Positions 46,181 to 57,223 of a stretch of DNA of 64,000 bases are shown in pieces (within the stretch, counting starts at the first letter, position 1; each line of letters opens with the position of its first letter). The translations under genes were made by a program, and so were the position numbers. This DNA comes from Bimastos eiseni (lineage: Eukaryota; Annelida; Clitellata; Crassiclitellata; Lumbricidae), in assembly GCA_959347315.1 (NCBI GenBank), contig OY365819.1, positions 19,678,377 to 19,742,376 on the forward strand, read 5' to 3'. The notes beneath the pieces are model-generated. The model did not search any database, was not told where the DNA came from, and worked only from the letters and a program-made list of their open reading frames with translations.

Positions 46181-47980
46181 AACAGCAGTCTACAGGTGTA
46201 GGTATTAGGTATAGAATCAATCAGTCAATCAATCTATCAATCAATAAAGAAATTTAAATCAGCACAACAGAGGCAATTAATGTAGGTTCCACATACAAAA
46301 TTAGTGATGAGACTAAGACTATAGTAGAAAAAAGAAAGAGATAGTCATGGGTCTAAGTTAGCAGGCTGAGAAAAGCCCATGAGACCCAATTAAGTACCAA
46401 AATGTTCCGCAAGCAATGGCCATCTAGGCACCTTATCGCTGGTTGTTGCGTTGGCGAGATCAGATGTGGGCTTATAGCATAGTTAATATTGGAAAATGAA
46501 GTACATATATGGATAGGCCTTTATAATATTTATTGGCAAATTACACGCAAGTTTCTGTTGAATGACGTGATATATCTATTTGAACGAAAAACACAATTTA
46601 AACCTTGACTTATATAGAGCTACAATAGAGGCTACGCTGGGGACCGTATACTATATAGAGTAGGCCTTATGGACAACATACTGGCGTAAAGAGCATTAGG
46701 AAGCGAGGTAGATTCCTTCAAGTTGATTATCACATTTGCTAGGTTGCGTTGTTGGTTGAATTAGATGCTTAATGAGAGGGCGCCTTGCACGGCTGCCATA
46801 TAGTCAAATTAGACTCCTGAAATAACCTGTAAACATTCGTTCATATTAGACTTGTAATAATGCTGTGGTTTGTCTGTTTGAATTCTAAATTACGACTATA
46901 TGCTTATAGATGAGGCCAGTCAACCAAGGTAGCTTTCTTTATCATTATTGGTATCTTTACATTCACCATTATAGCTGCCGTCATCATATTTTTCATTGTA
47001 TTGTTGATCACCATCACCGTCATCGTCATCATTATGTGTACATCGTCAGTACCAGCAGTATGATCATAATCAGCCGCGTTATCATCACATCTTCACTATC
47101 GCAGTCATACGAGGACGTTTTGGTGTCAACGAACAATTGCCTTCCCTTCAACTCAGCGGTTGTCCTTATCACCCACTAGTGTTTTAAGCAGCTCTACAAA
47201 CGTTTTACGGTCCCTATAGTTATAAATTTAGATTTTCTTCCTTTTTAGTCATTTGCGTTTTTTCGTATGTCATTATTTTGTCTGTAGCTTGTTGCGGTAT
47301 GTCAAAATGTGTTCAAATAAACGAACATATATCATATTATCCTCCTCCTCCTCCTCGTCAATCCTCCTCAGTCATCGTTGTAACTATGGTAACTGAAATG
47401 AGTTCGTCATCATCATCTTCTTCGTCAGCAGTATGCTGTACATCATGCGTCGTTTTGACCTGATGATGCTACTAGGGCTGCGGAGTTAGGCGGCGCACAA
47501 CTGCAGGTGCGAAGGCAATTACTTTGAAAGAGGCGCTGGGCTCTGTGGCTGGCCACCTGGACGTCCGTCGATCGGTCGACCGATAGAATCGTAAACGTCT
47601 GGAATATTGAAACGATGATTGATCATGCGAGGACAACGAACGACGTTCGATTCGATTAATTTGACGACCGGCAAATTGATTTATTTATTTCAGAAGTCAG
47701 ACAGCGAGCGAACAATAGCGACCGAGACACAGTCGAGTTTCGCTGTTTTTCCATTTGCCTGCCACAAACCCGTCCATCGGTTTACCTTCATATGTATACG
47801 TGTATAACTGTGTATCAATATGTATGTGCTTATATGTGTTTGCATGTATGCGCGTGTGTCATGGTTAGTTATCTAGAGAGCCGATATACCGCCACTTAAG
47901 TACCTCACAATAGCGCTACATGAATGATGCAGGAGTAATTAAGAGTGAATTCTCCTTACTATTGAACAGATAACTTGAAG
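46181..47980. other. Gene-empty stretch
   Basis: (TCAA)n at 46205-46245, CATCAT-type triplets at 46975-47035, (CTC)n/(CAT)n at 47340-47430. No gene recognised. Confidence 0.4.
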
Positions 47981-48225
47981 ATTCACCTCTGTCGGCTCCC
48001 GCGAGCACTTTCTGTAGAACTCCGACTCTACGTTGTATCCCATGCACAGTTGATAGGTGTATGGGGCCGTGTGCATTTACACTTGAACGAGGTTGTGCCG
48101 TGGATGAGAAGCTATACGACGGGCGATGACGTTCTCATGACGTGGTACCTCCTCACCATCCAGGAGTCACTCGTGGATAGAAGGCGTCGCATCCTGGTAT
48201 CTCTCGATTTACCAGGCAAATGCAG
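47981..48225 (+). CDS. Orphan exon-like ORF, possible PI3K-type C2 segment
   Basis: An open stretch ending at a strong donor (GCAG|GTGAGG). Two acceptors are possible: after TTGAACAG (exon from 47970) or after TTGAAG (from 47981). The peptide IHLCRLPRALSVELRLYVVS, then IGVWGRVHLHLNE, TGDDVLMTW and RRILVSLDLPG, follows the pattern I remember for the second half of PI3K C2 domains (LPR....L.L.....GW....L.......G...L.LW.......L.....P). No kinase, RBD or helical-domain exon is seen anywhere, so it could be a stray duplicated exon, part of a gene with very large introns, or chance. Confidence 0.3.
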
Positions 48226-48772
48226 GTGAGGCAACTGAGGTATTCGCTGTAGTTAGCCCTTTTCACCAAAAAGATTATACCGTAAACAGAGCATTTCCTA
48301 AAGTTATACCCGCTTTAATAATGACTCAACAGGAGGAGAAGGTGTTGAAGTTCTGAACAACGCGGAAGAGAAGGGAACCAAAAATCAAATGTACACCTGT
48401 ATGAATAAAAACTAACAGTCTAATACCCGACGGGATCATCTAACATAGATACACCACATCAAGTTGAAAATGCTTTATGTTGATGCACATGTATATGTAT
48501 ATGTATATGTATATGTTGATGCACACCGACCAGATTTACCCATTTCTGCAGTTTTAGATTTTGATTACAGGAAAGATTCATCAAGCATGTACGCATTTTT
48601 TTACTAATTATAATAAGCACAAACCCCACAAACAGCTTCGTTGTAGAAGCAAAAGGCGAAAGCTGTTGACTTAGACTTAAGACTTCAACGAACATGACAA
48701 ATTTTCCTTTTGGACAACATATAAATAAATCATATATACAGATGCTTAATATTTAAGAAGTAAATGCTATGT

Positions 48773-48813
<41 letters not shown>

Positions 48814-51461
48814 GGCACATATTTCGGTCGTCATAGTGAACACAAGCAATGAAATTCGACGCGAATATCAGAGCTTACCAGAGGTCTGTAGTGTAAAGGT
48901 ATGCATATGTATACTTATAATTTCTGAATATTATTTATTCGCACATATGAATATATAGGAAGATTGTTTAAATGTCATTGCCTAATGGTATAGTAGTATA
49001 AGGTCAATATTTGCAATTCACCAGAATAAGACGGCAATTGTAGGATTCGATGCCAGCTACAAACATCAAACGCTCCTCCGTTAGCGCTCTGCCAACATTG
49101 AACTGACGAAGGGGGCGTGAAAGGCTATCAAAGGTGGAACCTGGCTCATATATGTCGAGCGGCGTAAGGTGTGAAAACGAAGGATGGTAAGAGAGAAGAT
49201 GAGACTGGAACACCTGTGATTGCTGAAACACCTTCGACCTCTCTCACCTGCTCATTATAAAATAAACGGTCAGGATTTTATAATAATGTATGCAAATCGT
49301 TTGGTCATATGTATCTTGACTGTTAACAAGTTAAAGTAAAAAGATTGGGTTTTTCGGGACCCTCTTTTACCATGTAGATGGCCCAATTGTTCCATTTCCT
49401 TAAGAGATTTTGATTACATACAATTGTTGATGTAAACTTGCCGGAGTGGAGCCCGTCAAGGAGGACTCGTTCGAGTAGTTAAACGATATTTAATTTTTTC
49501 ACATTTTTGTCATTTGTTCTCAATTTTTTTAGTTATGTCGGTAGACATTTGATACAATGCATTGTCATGCAAGGCTGAAATGTGTGCACAATTTCAGCTC
49601 TGTAGGTCGAGAGGAAAAAGGAGTTGACAGAATCCGCCGACGAACCGACGATCCAACCAGATCCAACCCGACGATCCATGACAAACTTTTCGCAAGCTAA
49701 GTTAAAGAAAAAAAGGGTAACACTAGGCCTATAGAACAGTAAATTGCAGTAATTCGTAGGAAAGAATTGATTCGCCAGATAAATGACCTTAATGAACGTC
49801 TGACAAACGTAGTATAACATGAACGGAGGATGACAAGGGTTTAGTTATTACATAAAACAAAAACAGACAAGTAATTAAATTGGCCAAGCGTTGGTATCGG
49901 AAAAAAACAACTCCTAATGGGGGGAACTTAACCATTGTTTCACGTGAAAATCGCTTGAAGGCTGTTGAAGCAACGTTTAAGAGTATGAAGGAATGTGTGG
50001 AGGGTGCTCCGAATCTAAATGACGAAGGACCATTGTCTCGCCGAAAGTTTGTGTTGGTCCATTATTATCGTTGTAAATCATAGTAGGCCTATAGGCCTAT
50101 ACAAAGATACAGCGGCCGTCGTTCATCAAATGCCGCCTCAAGCAATGTTTCACGCTTTTTGTTGATTCAGTTATGAGTCGTTCTTTTTTCGAGTATCCTC
50201 GAGTGTCCATGAGTTTGAGGCCCGTTTTATTATAGTTTGTCTCGATCAGCAATTATAATTCGTTAGTCCTCCCATAGACGGGGAGGGTTTACCCTCTGCC
50301 CATGACTGACCCAACCGTTTGTGTCTTTGACAGGTCCAAGTATCATCCGGCCTCATGAAAGATTCCCGATCCGCCTGCTCTAAGGTCCTTTCTTGTCAGT
50401 ACAATGTCAGTGTCAATCAAACCAAGCGAAGACGTGATTAGGACTATTTCAGCTCGCTGAGCAAGCAGCCAATTAAGCCTGCAAGAGTGCGAGAGAGGAC
50501 CATGCACAGAGGACCATGATTACCACAATTATCTTGCAACAATAACCGCCGTTTAAAAGACCCTATTTCCCGACGACGATTTTGGAAGACTATTAGCTGC
50601 TTTGAAAGCCTGCTGAACTATTTCAAGGGAAGGACCTAATATATATATATATATACGCCTGCAGGACACCTGCAATGTCCTGCATGGACGACCTCCTGAG
50701 TGGTAGACACTAAACAGCTAAGCTATTACCACCATATTTAGCTTTCTAGCTGTCTCACTGTATATCTGTCTCTTCCTCTCTGTCTCTGTCTTTCACACTG
50801 TTTGTGACAATATATTGTTTGTCTGTCTCTGTCTCGTTCTCTGTCTGCCTGGGTCTCTCGTGAGAGACACGCTGTAATAATATGTTATTGAATATCGTAT
50901 CTAAAGGTGAATAAATCAATCGGACTTAACTCATTCTCGCCAATATTTGTCATACAGAGCTAAACTGCTTCTCACTTCACTTGAACTGTAATTAAGTTTC
51001 AATCCAATCAAATATAAAAATGTAAACCTTATTGATCGGTGAGCAAAAACGTTATGCTACCCTATACGAAGCGTTTATTTTAAATTCAGTGAAATTCAAA
51101 CAAGTGCAACTGTTTATTTATTTTGCGCTACAATACCAACGAATGGATTACGAGGTGCAGTTTGTTTTCATACTGCAATTAAATAGAAACACAAATTATT
51201 CCATTCATCTCGCTCGCGTTCACACAATTTCTGTGTCCATTCTGTGCTATATATATTCAGTTAAGTTTCATATTGTATATATGACTTATTGGACACGAAT
51301 TCTCATGAGCATCAACTCTGTTGACTAGTTTCAATGGGTGACACTTTTGTTTTCAGGCGACTTGATCACTGTAACTTACAACTCAATGACGTCACAAAAT
51401 CACATGTTAAATAAGTTAAATATACGGGACCTTTTCAATAACAACACATTTACTGCATGTA

Positions 51462-51508
<47 letters not shown>

Positions 51509-51585
51509 AATAACCATATTTGTGAGATCCGTTTGATATCGATCTTAAAGTTTTCATTGCATATTTATTCATTTTGCTCTTATAA
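48226..51585. other. Long gene-empty stretch
   Basis: (TATATG)n at 48489-48514, (TA)n at 48776-48806, (TA)n at 50638-50655, CTGT-like runs at 50760-50850, (AT)n at 51466-51506. An open frame at 49880-50083 (WYRKKTTPNGGNL...) is unrecognised and not called. Confidence 0.4.
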
Positions 51586-51651
51586 GATTATTGATTGATT
51601 GATAAAAGTTTATTTAACGACGCATACATAACAACGATGATATGCGTCTCT
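51586..51651 (-). repeat. LINE 3' tail with stem-loop (family R4), copy 2
   Basis: Minus strand GACGCATATCATCGTTGTTA, TGTATGCGTCGTTAAATAAA and (TCAA)n, like 43355-43432. Confidence 0.65.
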
Positions 51652-51670
51652 TATAAGATTAAAACTCATG

Positions 51671-51879
51671 GCCGTATATATACCGAGCTATTTGCGGCCT
51701 GTGCTTATAATTGCGCCCTGTCGTAGCATCAATCTGGCACCCCCACACTTTGAAAATAGTGCATTTTAGTGTATGGAATAGTGCATGGAATAATAAGTTA
51801 TTCCATCATGAAATTTGCGCCCTTTCCACATTTTCGCCCTGGGCCTAGGCCCCGCTGGCCCCCTCGGTACGGCCCTGGG
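51671..51879 (+). mobile_element. Short inverted-repeat element R5, copy 1
   Basis: Ends GGCCGTATATATACCGAGC and CTCGGTACGGCCCT are inverted relative to each other. Inside are TTGCGCCCTG, ATTCCATCATGAAATTTGCG and CCTAGGCCCCGCTGGCC. The reverse complement is present at 56871-57050. Probably a small MITE. Confidence 0.55.
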
Positions 51880-52236
51880 CCTTGTCTAAATAGCAAATGC
51901 AGCCACTACAGTCTCCCGCGGATCATTAAATTTCGGTTCTTGCCTCGACCGCTAATAATTTTTAGCTTTCTTAAATTGTGGTCAAATTAAATACTGAACT
52001 TTCCAATTGTATACCTAATATAGTGGAGAAAATTCTATAGCGCCGTTATAATAGTGTAAAATGCGTAAATTGGAGGACGCTTCCAGTGTAACGATAATCC
52101 AAATTTCCAATGGAGTAGTCCATTTGAAAAGGGAATCAGAAGTGCCTTTAAATTTGTTCGATGATATTATTCTCGTTAATAATGTACAAGACTGAACTTC
52201 CAATTTCGTCTCTAGTCAGTCAAATTCGGTTTGAAG
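51880..52236. other. Gene-empty stretch 3' of SoxB1
   Basis: Nothing recognised. Confidence 0.35.
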
Positions 52237-52242
52237 TTTATT
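52237..52242 (-). promoter_or_regulatory. Candidate poly(A) signal of the SoxB1 gene
   Basis: AATAAA on the minus strand about 300 bases after the stop codon; the first canonical hexamer I see downstream. Confidence 0.4.
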
Positions 52243-52538
52243 GAATCTAGGTCGATACGGTAAGTTTACTACATTGATTGCCGGGTCAATATATTAATCG
52301 AGCGTTGATAGATATATTTTGCAGTCATATTGTTCAATCATTCCTCAAAGTCTGACGATATTTGAATCAGCAGGCCACAGCATAAGACAGCATAAGTGCA
52401 TAAGAAGATAGAGACACGTTCATGTCTACGGTGTGATGATAGTAGACATAGGTGACGCTGGATATTTCCTGTGGCGAAGTGTTTACGTTCAAGACCTAAG
52501 AAGATTCAACGTTCATGTACTATTGATCGTGTTCCAAT

Positions 52539-53702
52539 TTATCCAAGGTGTGACAACGGTAGCGTATCTCCAGCTGAGCCCAATCCATTTACAATTCCAA
52601 TGGAGTTCGGATAGGCCACCTCGGAGTGGTGATGGTGGCCCTGATTCAGGCGAGACGAGGTGGAGTGCGGAAAGTAGGAGGAGCTGCGGCCGGCTGCAGC
52701 CCCTGCACTCGCCATGTACATTCCGCCGAGCATATCTCGGAGCTCCCCTGGACACCCGCCACGTAATCGGTCGCCCAAAGGGGACGTGGTCGCTCCTGCC
52801 CTGGAGCCAGATGGCGGACTATGCTCCTGTTTGATGTCGGCTATCTGTGGCGAGAAGCAGTAGGGATTCATGGAATAGGAGTACCCTGAGTTGGATCCGG
52901 TTGTCGTTGCCACCGAACCGTGTGCGCCCTGAAAGTTGTACCCATAGGCGCCTCCAGTGACGGATGGGTGGTAGGCCATCTGGATGGACGCTGCGTCCGG
53001 GTGGACCATGTATCCGTTGGAGTGGATGTATCCGTGGTGGCCACCGTAGAAGTCCCTTCTATCGAGGGCCTGGGACAAGGCCCCGGCTGCGGCCGGCGAT
53101 AGCCCCGATACGCCGGGCAGGGCGTAGCGATCCTTCCTCACCTGCAGGGTCTTGGCCTTGCGTCTGGGGCGGTACTTGTAGTCGGGGTGTTCCTTCAGGT
53201 GGTTGGCTCGAAGCCGTTTCGCTTCGTCGATGAACGGTCTTTTCTCCAACTCGGACAGCAGCTTCCACTCCGCTCCCAGTCTCTTCGAAATCTCCGAGTT
53301 GTGCATCTTCGGGTTGTCCTGCGCCATCTTTCTCCTCTGTCCTCTCGACCAGACCATGAAGGCGTTCATGGGGCGCTTCACCCGGTCCTCCGTCTTAGCC
53401 GCCTGAGGCGTCGTCTTGGACCGGTCGCTGCAGGCACCGTTGGTCCGATGAATGGACGCAGAAGGCACTGATGGGTCCTGAGGAGGAGGAGACTGCATGG
53501 CGGGAGATGAGGACAGGTGGCATCGTCCAATGGATCCGTGCATCTCTTGCCGTGACGACTGCATATCGACTGCTGCAGCAGGAAGCGGTGACTGGGTTCG
53601 ACCGGTGGATGGACGGAAGGAGAAAGGACCAGAATAGATGGGATCAACAGACGACGCGTTCGTGCCTCCTCCTCCTCCGCGATGGTAACTGTGCCCCCAC
53701 AT
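52539..53702 (-). CDS. SoxB1 (Sox1/2/3-like) HMG-box transcription factor
   Basis: A nuclear DNA-binding regulator; SoxB1 proteins act in ectoderm, neural and stem-cell states in animals. The 387-residue single-exon frame starts at ATG 53702 (an in-frame TAA lies just upstream) and stops with TAA at 52541. The HMG box is at about residues 106-184 ([20 protein letters not shown] through [12 protein letters not shown]). SoxB1 rather than SoxB2 is indicated by [14 protein letters not shown] after the box, the [12 protein letters not shown] motif at 319-330 (vertebrate Sox2 GDLRDMISMY), an IKQE sumoylation-type site at 290-293 in the place of Sox2 VKSE, and the terminal TLPLSHLG (Sox2 ends TLPLSHM). 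Gly, His and Ser/Tyr-rich linkers fit the transactivation region. Box substitutions ANHLK (usually ALHMK) are unusual. A single exon matches Sox1/2/3 genes in vertebrates. Loss of the final intron-free status or expression cannot be judged here. Confidence 0.96.
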   Translation of the reverse strand: MWGHSYHRGGGGGTNASSVDPIYSGPFSFRPSTGRTQSPLPAAAVDMQSSRQEMHGSIGRCHLSSSPAMQSPPPQDPSVPSASIHRTNGACSDRSKTTPQAAKTEDRVKRPMNAFMVWSRGQRRKMAQDNPKMHNSEISKRLGAEWKLLSELEKRPFIDEAKRLRANHLKEHPDYKYRPRRKAKTLQVRKDRYALPGVSGLSPAAAGALSQALDRRDFYGGHHGYIHSNGYMVHPDAASIQMAYHPSVTGGAYGYNFQGAHGSVATTTGSNSGYSYSMNPYCFSPQIADIKQEHSPPSGSRAGATTSPLGDRLRGGCPGELRDMLGGMYMASAGAAAGRSSSYFPHSTSSRLNQGHHHHSEVAYPNSIGIVNGLGSAGDTLPLSHLG

Positions 53703-54829
53703 CACCGTAGAACCTGTATTCGATCGACGTTTTTAGAGTAATACCCGAAGTCAAAGAGCACCGGACAATGCGTAACGGAAGTCTGTGTATAACTAATTCC
53801 AGAAACAAAGAACTCTATTCGAACTGTATAGAAAATCCTCTCAGTTCGCTTCTAGTTCCACTTCTTCAACAACTCAAACTGACTAAAACCATAAAGAGCT
53901 CGATAGATTCCGACTATTTCCGGTCACTTCCGATTCAATGTCTGACCATAAACACAGAACTATCCGCTTAGTTTAACTACCTCGGATCCCACGACCTAAC
54001 GCACTCGGTAGAAAGAGAATAAAGCGTGTCACAAAAGAACTCTGCCCGTTGAAGCGGAGCGCGGCCAGTCATAACCGTAAGCCCCTAGTCGGGCCTAACA
54101 GAACAGTGGCAACAAAATAGCCGGGCACGTTAGAACGAGGTTATTAGTTTCCAGACGTGCTAGCCCGGAACGGTTCCAGTCGAATGACGTCTCAGGTTCC
54201 AGAGCAGTTACAGATGAGTCGTTATCAGCCGCAGCGAACAGACGCCTGTTGCCAATGATTTGCCAATTAATTCACCTAGATTCTTCCTTTGACGTGTTTC
54301 AAAGCAATCTCTGCCTCAGAATCTTTCCTTTCATCCATCTTTCAGTCGCTGACTGTCGTCGCCTGGAGGCGGAGTCACGCCTGGTGACAACAGCCAATCA
54401 GCAGGACAGTGGGCGTGGTCAGAATGCACGTGGCGACGCCTATTAATGTCGTCTGCCATTGCCTCTCGACCACCTGTTGAATTCATCGGTTCTGCACGAA
54501 ATTAATGCTTTCAATGGTAGCATCTAAATAGCGCTCATTCGGACAGTTACACAACTGCACGACATTTCACATGTCACCCGAAAACGTATCGCAGTCCTTA
54601 GAGTCCATTTAAGCGAATCAATCAATTGATTAATCGATCATGAGTTTAGTTAATCATAGAGGGAATTAATCAACGGTGTTGGGGTGACGTAGAGCAATGA
54701 AAAAGTCACTGGGGATCTTATATCATATAAGCAGTAACTGTTGTAAACAAGATTGATTTCCACTGCCCCGTGTATGGTTGAATGGTCCTCCATTCAGTAG
54801 AATCTAGGTCTACGTGGGCCCCTTTCTCT
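53703..54829. other. Upstream region of SoxB1
   Basis: No gene. Relatively GC-rich and non-repetitive for this window, consistent with a preserved 5' regulatory region of the minus-strand Sox gene. Distal part from 54480 is AT-rich. Confidence 0.45.
54350..54430 (-). promoter_or_regulatory. Possible CCAAT/GC-box cluster upstream of SoxB1
   Basis: Contains AGCCAATCAGC (CCAAT box) and GGGCGTGG (Sp/KLF-type box) within 40 bp, about 700 bp before the start codon. No TATA box identified. Motif reading only. Confidence 0.25.
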
Positions 54830-56060
54830 TTACGCATGTTTCCTCAGGGCTGGGTGCTGGGTCCCATTCTGTAAACGACATATAAACTTCTGAAATTGAT
54901 TCTTCTCTTACTGCCACGGCTGGGATGGGTCACCTATACCGTATACGATGATGACGCTCAGGCCTATCTACAATGCATGGTTTCTAATGTTTCCGCTGCT
55001 GTTTGGCAATGACCTGCAGGTTCTGGGTGCTATGTATAACGTAGGTCTGGATGTCGACGAACTGCCTGCGGCTAAACCCCTCAAAAATAATTCCAATTTA
55101 TCTGGTTGGGCACTACAAAGCTGGACCTGGCTGCCATTGTACTGTTGTCTTCTCCTTGTTATATTTTTATCTGTAGTCCGTGACCTTGGAGTCTCACTGG
55201 ACCAAGAGCTTATACCTTCGCTCCTCATATTCATCGTCTCTGCCGGGATTCATACTACTAATTGCGTCAGCTCCGCATTGTTGCTCGCTCGCTTACTTCA
55301 GACACCACGGCTACACTTGTCTACAGTCTACACCCGACTAGATTACTGCTGTTCACTATATGTTGGCCTTCTAGAGCAGGTTGATTGTGATGCCTTGTCC
55401 GGGTTCTACGGCACGTCTTGTCAGGCGCATTCCGAAATTTGGTAATGGGTATATATGCTGAATCACATACCAATCAAGAGGCCCCTGAAGAAAACAGTCA
55501 TGAAGCGCTGATGACAGACGCAGATTAAGACACTAGGTGGCTGTAGAAAAACAGCGGAACCAGAAAGAAACCTTTCAATGAGACGACAGATCGTCGTCTT
55601 GCCTCACCCTCATTCGACCTCCGATTACATCTCATCTCAAGTTCTCCAACCGCGCGCTATCAAACGCCGCACCTCGTCTCTGGAATGACCTACCTCCTGA
55701 ATGTCGTGCCTTCTCGGTTCCTTCACCATCATTTCTCGTCATGCAGCATCATCTGTCCCTAGCGCCTCTGTCCATCACACCCCGGGCTTTCCATTCTAAA
55801 CTCAAGTCCCACTTTTCAAGAACTCTTATCCAGATTCACTACTGGACATCCCATCTGTCAATCCTCGACCAAAGCGACACCCTCCTTAACAGCTACTCTG
55901 CCTCCCTGCCTCCCTCCTGGAAACCGAACTCTGACCGTCCACGGACAATCCTTTGGACAACCCTTTTGATTTGACGCAGCGCTCGAGAATAAGCTGGTGC
56001 CCTGCGCTTAGCTTAAAAGAAATTTGGAGATTACGATTACGATACAATTACGACAAATTT
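54830..56060 (+). pseudogene. LINE (CR1/L2-like) relic with 3' tail
   Basis: Remnants in order on the plus strand: FPQGWVLGPIL (RT motif VPQGSVLGPILF) near 54838, YDDDAQAYLQ (catalytic YADDTQ box) near 54944, VVRDLGVSLDQEL and YTRLDYCCSLYVGL (the segments after the catalytic core) at 55175-55370, NAAPRLWNDLPPECRAFS near 55660, and LSITPRAFHSKLKSHFSRTL near 55780. It ends in the same non-coding tail as 7021-7145 with a (GATTAC)n finish. Stops and frame shifts throughout; no endonuclease part. A 5'-truncated, inactive insertion about 1 kb from SoxB1. Confidence 0.85.
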
Positions 56061-56870
56061 TGTAATTTGTAAACCTTTGTAGATGATGCTATAGATCTTA
56101 ATTGGCCTTATTAAACAAAGGTTATCTTTGGAACCACTGTAGGCTCTTGGCTGAGACGTTATGTTCAGCTTTGTCCGTTTCTTGTTTTACTGCAGTGTGA
56201 AGTATTCTGTAGGCCCATATTACGCTGTGAAACGCTATATATATACAGAGGTAATTTCTTGTATCATCAATATGGTTAAGTATTGAATGTTTCATTTACC
56301 TCCATGCATGAACACTGGACTTCTGCTATAAAGCACGCTGGTTTGGAGGGTCAAACGAAACGAATGCATGCAACTCAACGAAGGTCTTTACTGCTCGTTG
56401 GTTCCATGGAGTATCGATCCTTGCACGCCACTGAATAGATCGATAACCTAATAACGGATTGACTTTGTTGCGCTATAGCTCGCTGAACCCTTTTGCATTG
56501 GATACCTGAAGGTACATATAAGTCGTTTTTTTTCTAGCTCTGCAAAATAGTGTAGTTAAGAATATCTTTAACTTCTTCACGAAGAATCTTCAGTATTTAA
56601 ATAGTTCCACCTACTTCCTTAGATACCATGTAAATATTGTTAACAGCTTTCTTAGTTACATTAGCACTAACAACAATGTTTAACATTGCACAAATGTTCA
56701 ACTGAATTATAATTCATATCAAATCACACAGAACGGTTACAGGGACATTGATATAGCGCAGAGTTCATCAGATTCCCGGAAATTTTCCGCAGTCGATTCC
56801 TTGCTTCATTTTTAACAAATCGGATCTTGAAACACAGACGCACCCTATATAATTTACACCACATGCATCG
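56061..56870. other. Gene-empty stretch
   Basis: AT-rich, nothing recognised. Confidence 0.4.
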
Positions 56871-57050
56871 CGGTATCGAGGGTGGTGCCAGCGGTGCCGT
56901 GGCACAGGGCGCAAATATAGACAGGGCGCAAATTTCAGGATGGAATATCTTTAATTATTCCATAAATTCATTCTTTCTTGAAAAATGCTGGAGCGCCAGA
57001 ATATGCCCTAATGCTAGGCACAGGGCGAAATTATAGCTTGGTACGGCCCT
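56871..57050 (-). mobile_element. Short inverted-repeat element R5, copy 2
   Basis: Reverse complement of much of 51671-51879, with the GGTACGGCCCT end at 57040-57050 and GGTATCGAGGG at the other. Confidence 0.55.
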
Positions 57051-57223
57051 AACCACATATCCCAAAATGAAGCAGACCCAAAGGAATTTTCGTTCAAGAT
57101 AATTATGATGATCCATATATCAAATTTTTCAGAAAGATTGGTGCGCCTCTATCTCACATTCTTGCGTCAATGCCGCCATCTTTAGCAAAAAAATTGTAAT
57201 AATATAATATACACATGAAAGTA

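Noticed and set aside
49880..50083. 67-residue ORF WYRKKTTPNGGNL...
   Set aside because: No ATG, no convincing splice sites, no recognised domain; length is expected by chance in this window.
52433..52834. 133-residue plus ORF under SoxB1
   Set aside because: Antisense shadow of the Sox coding region.
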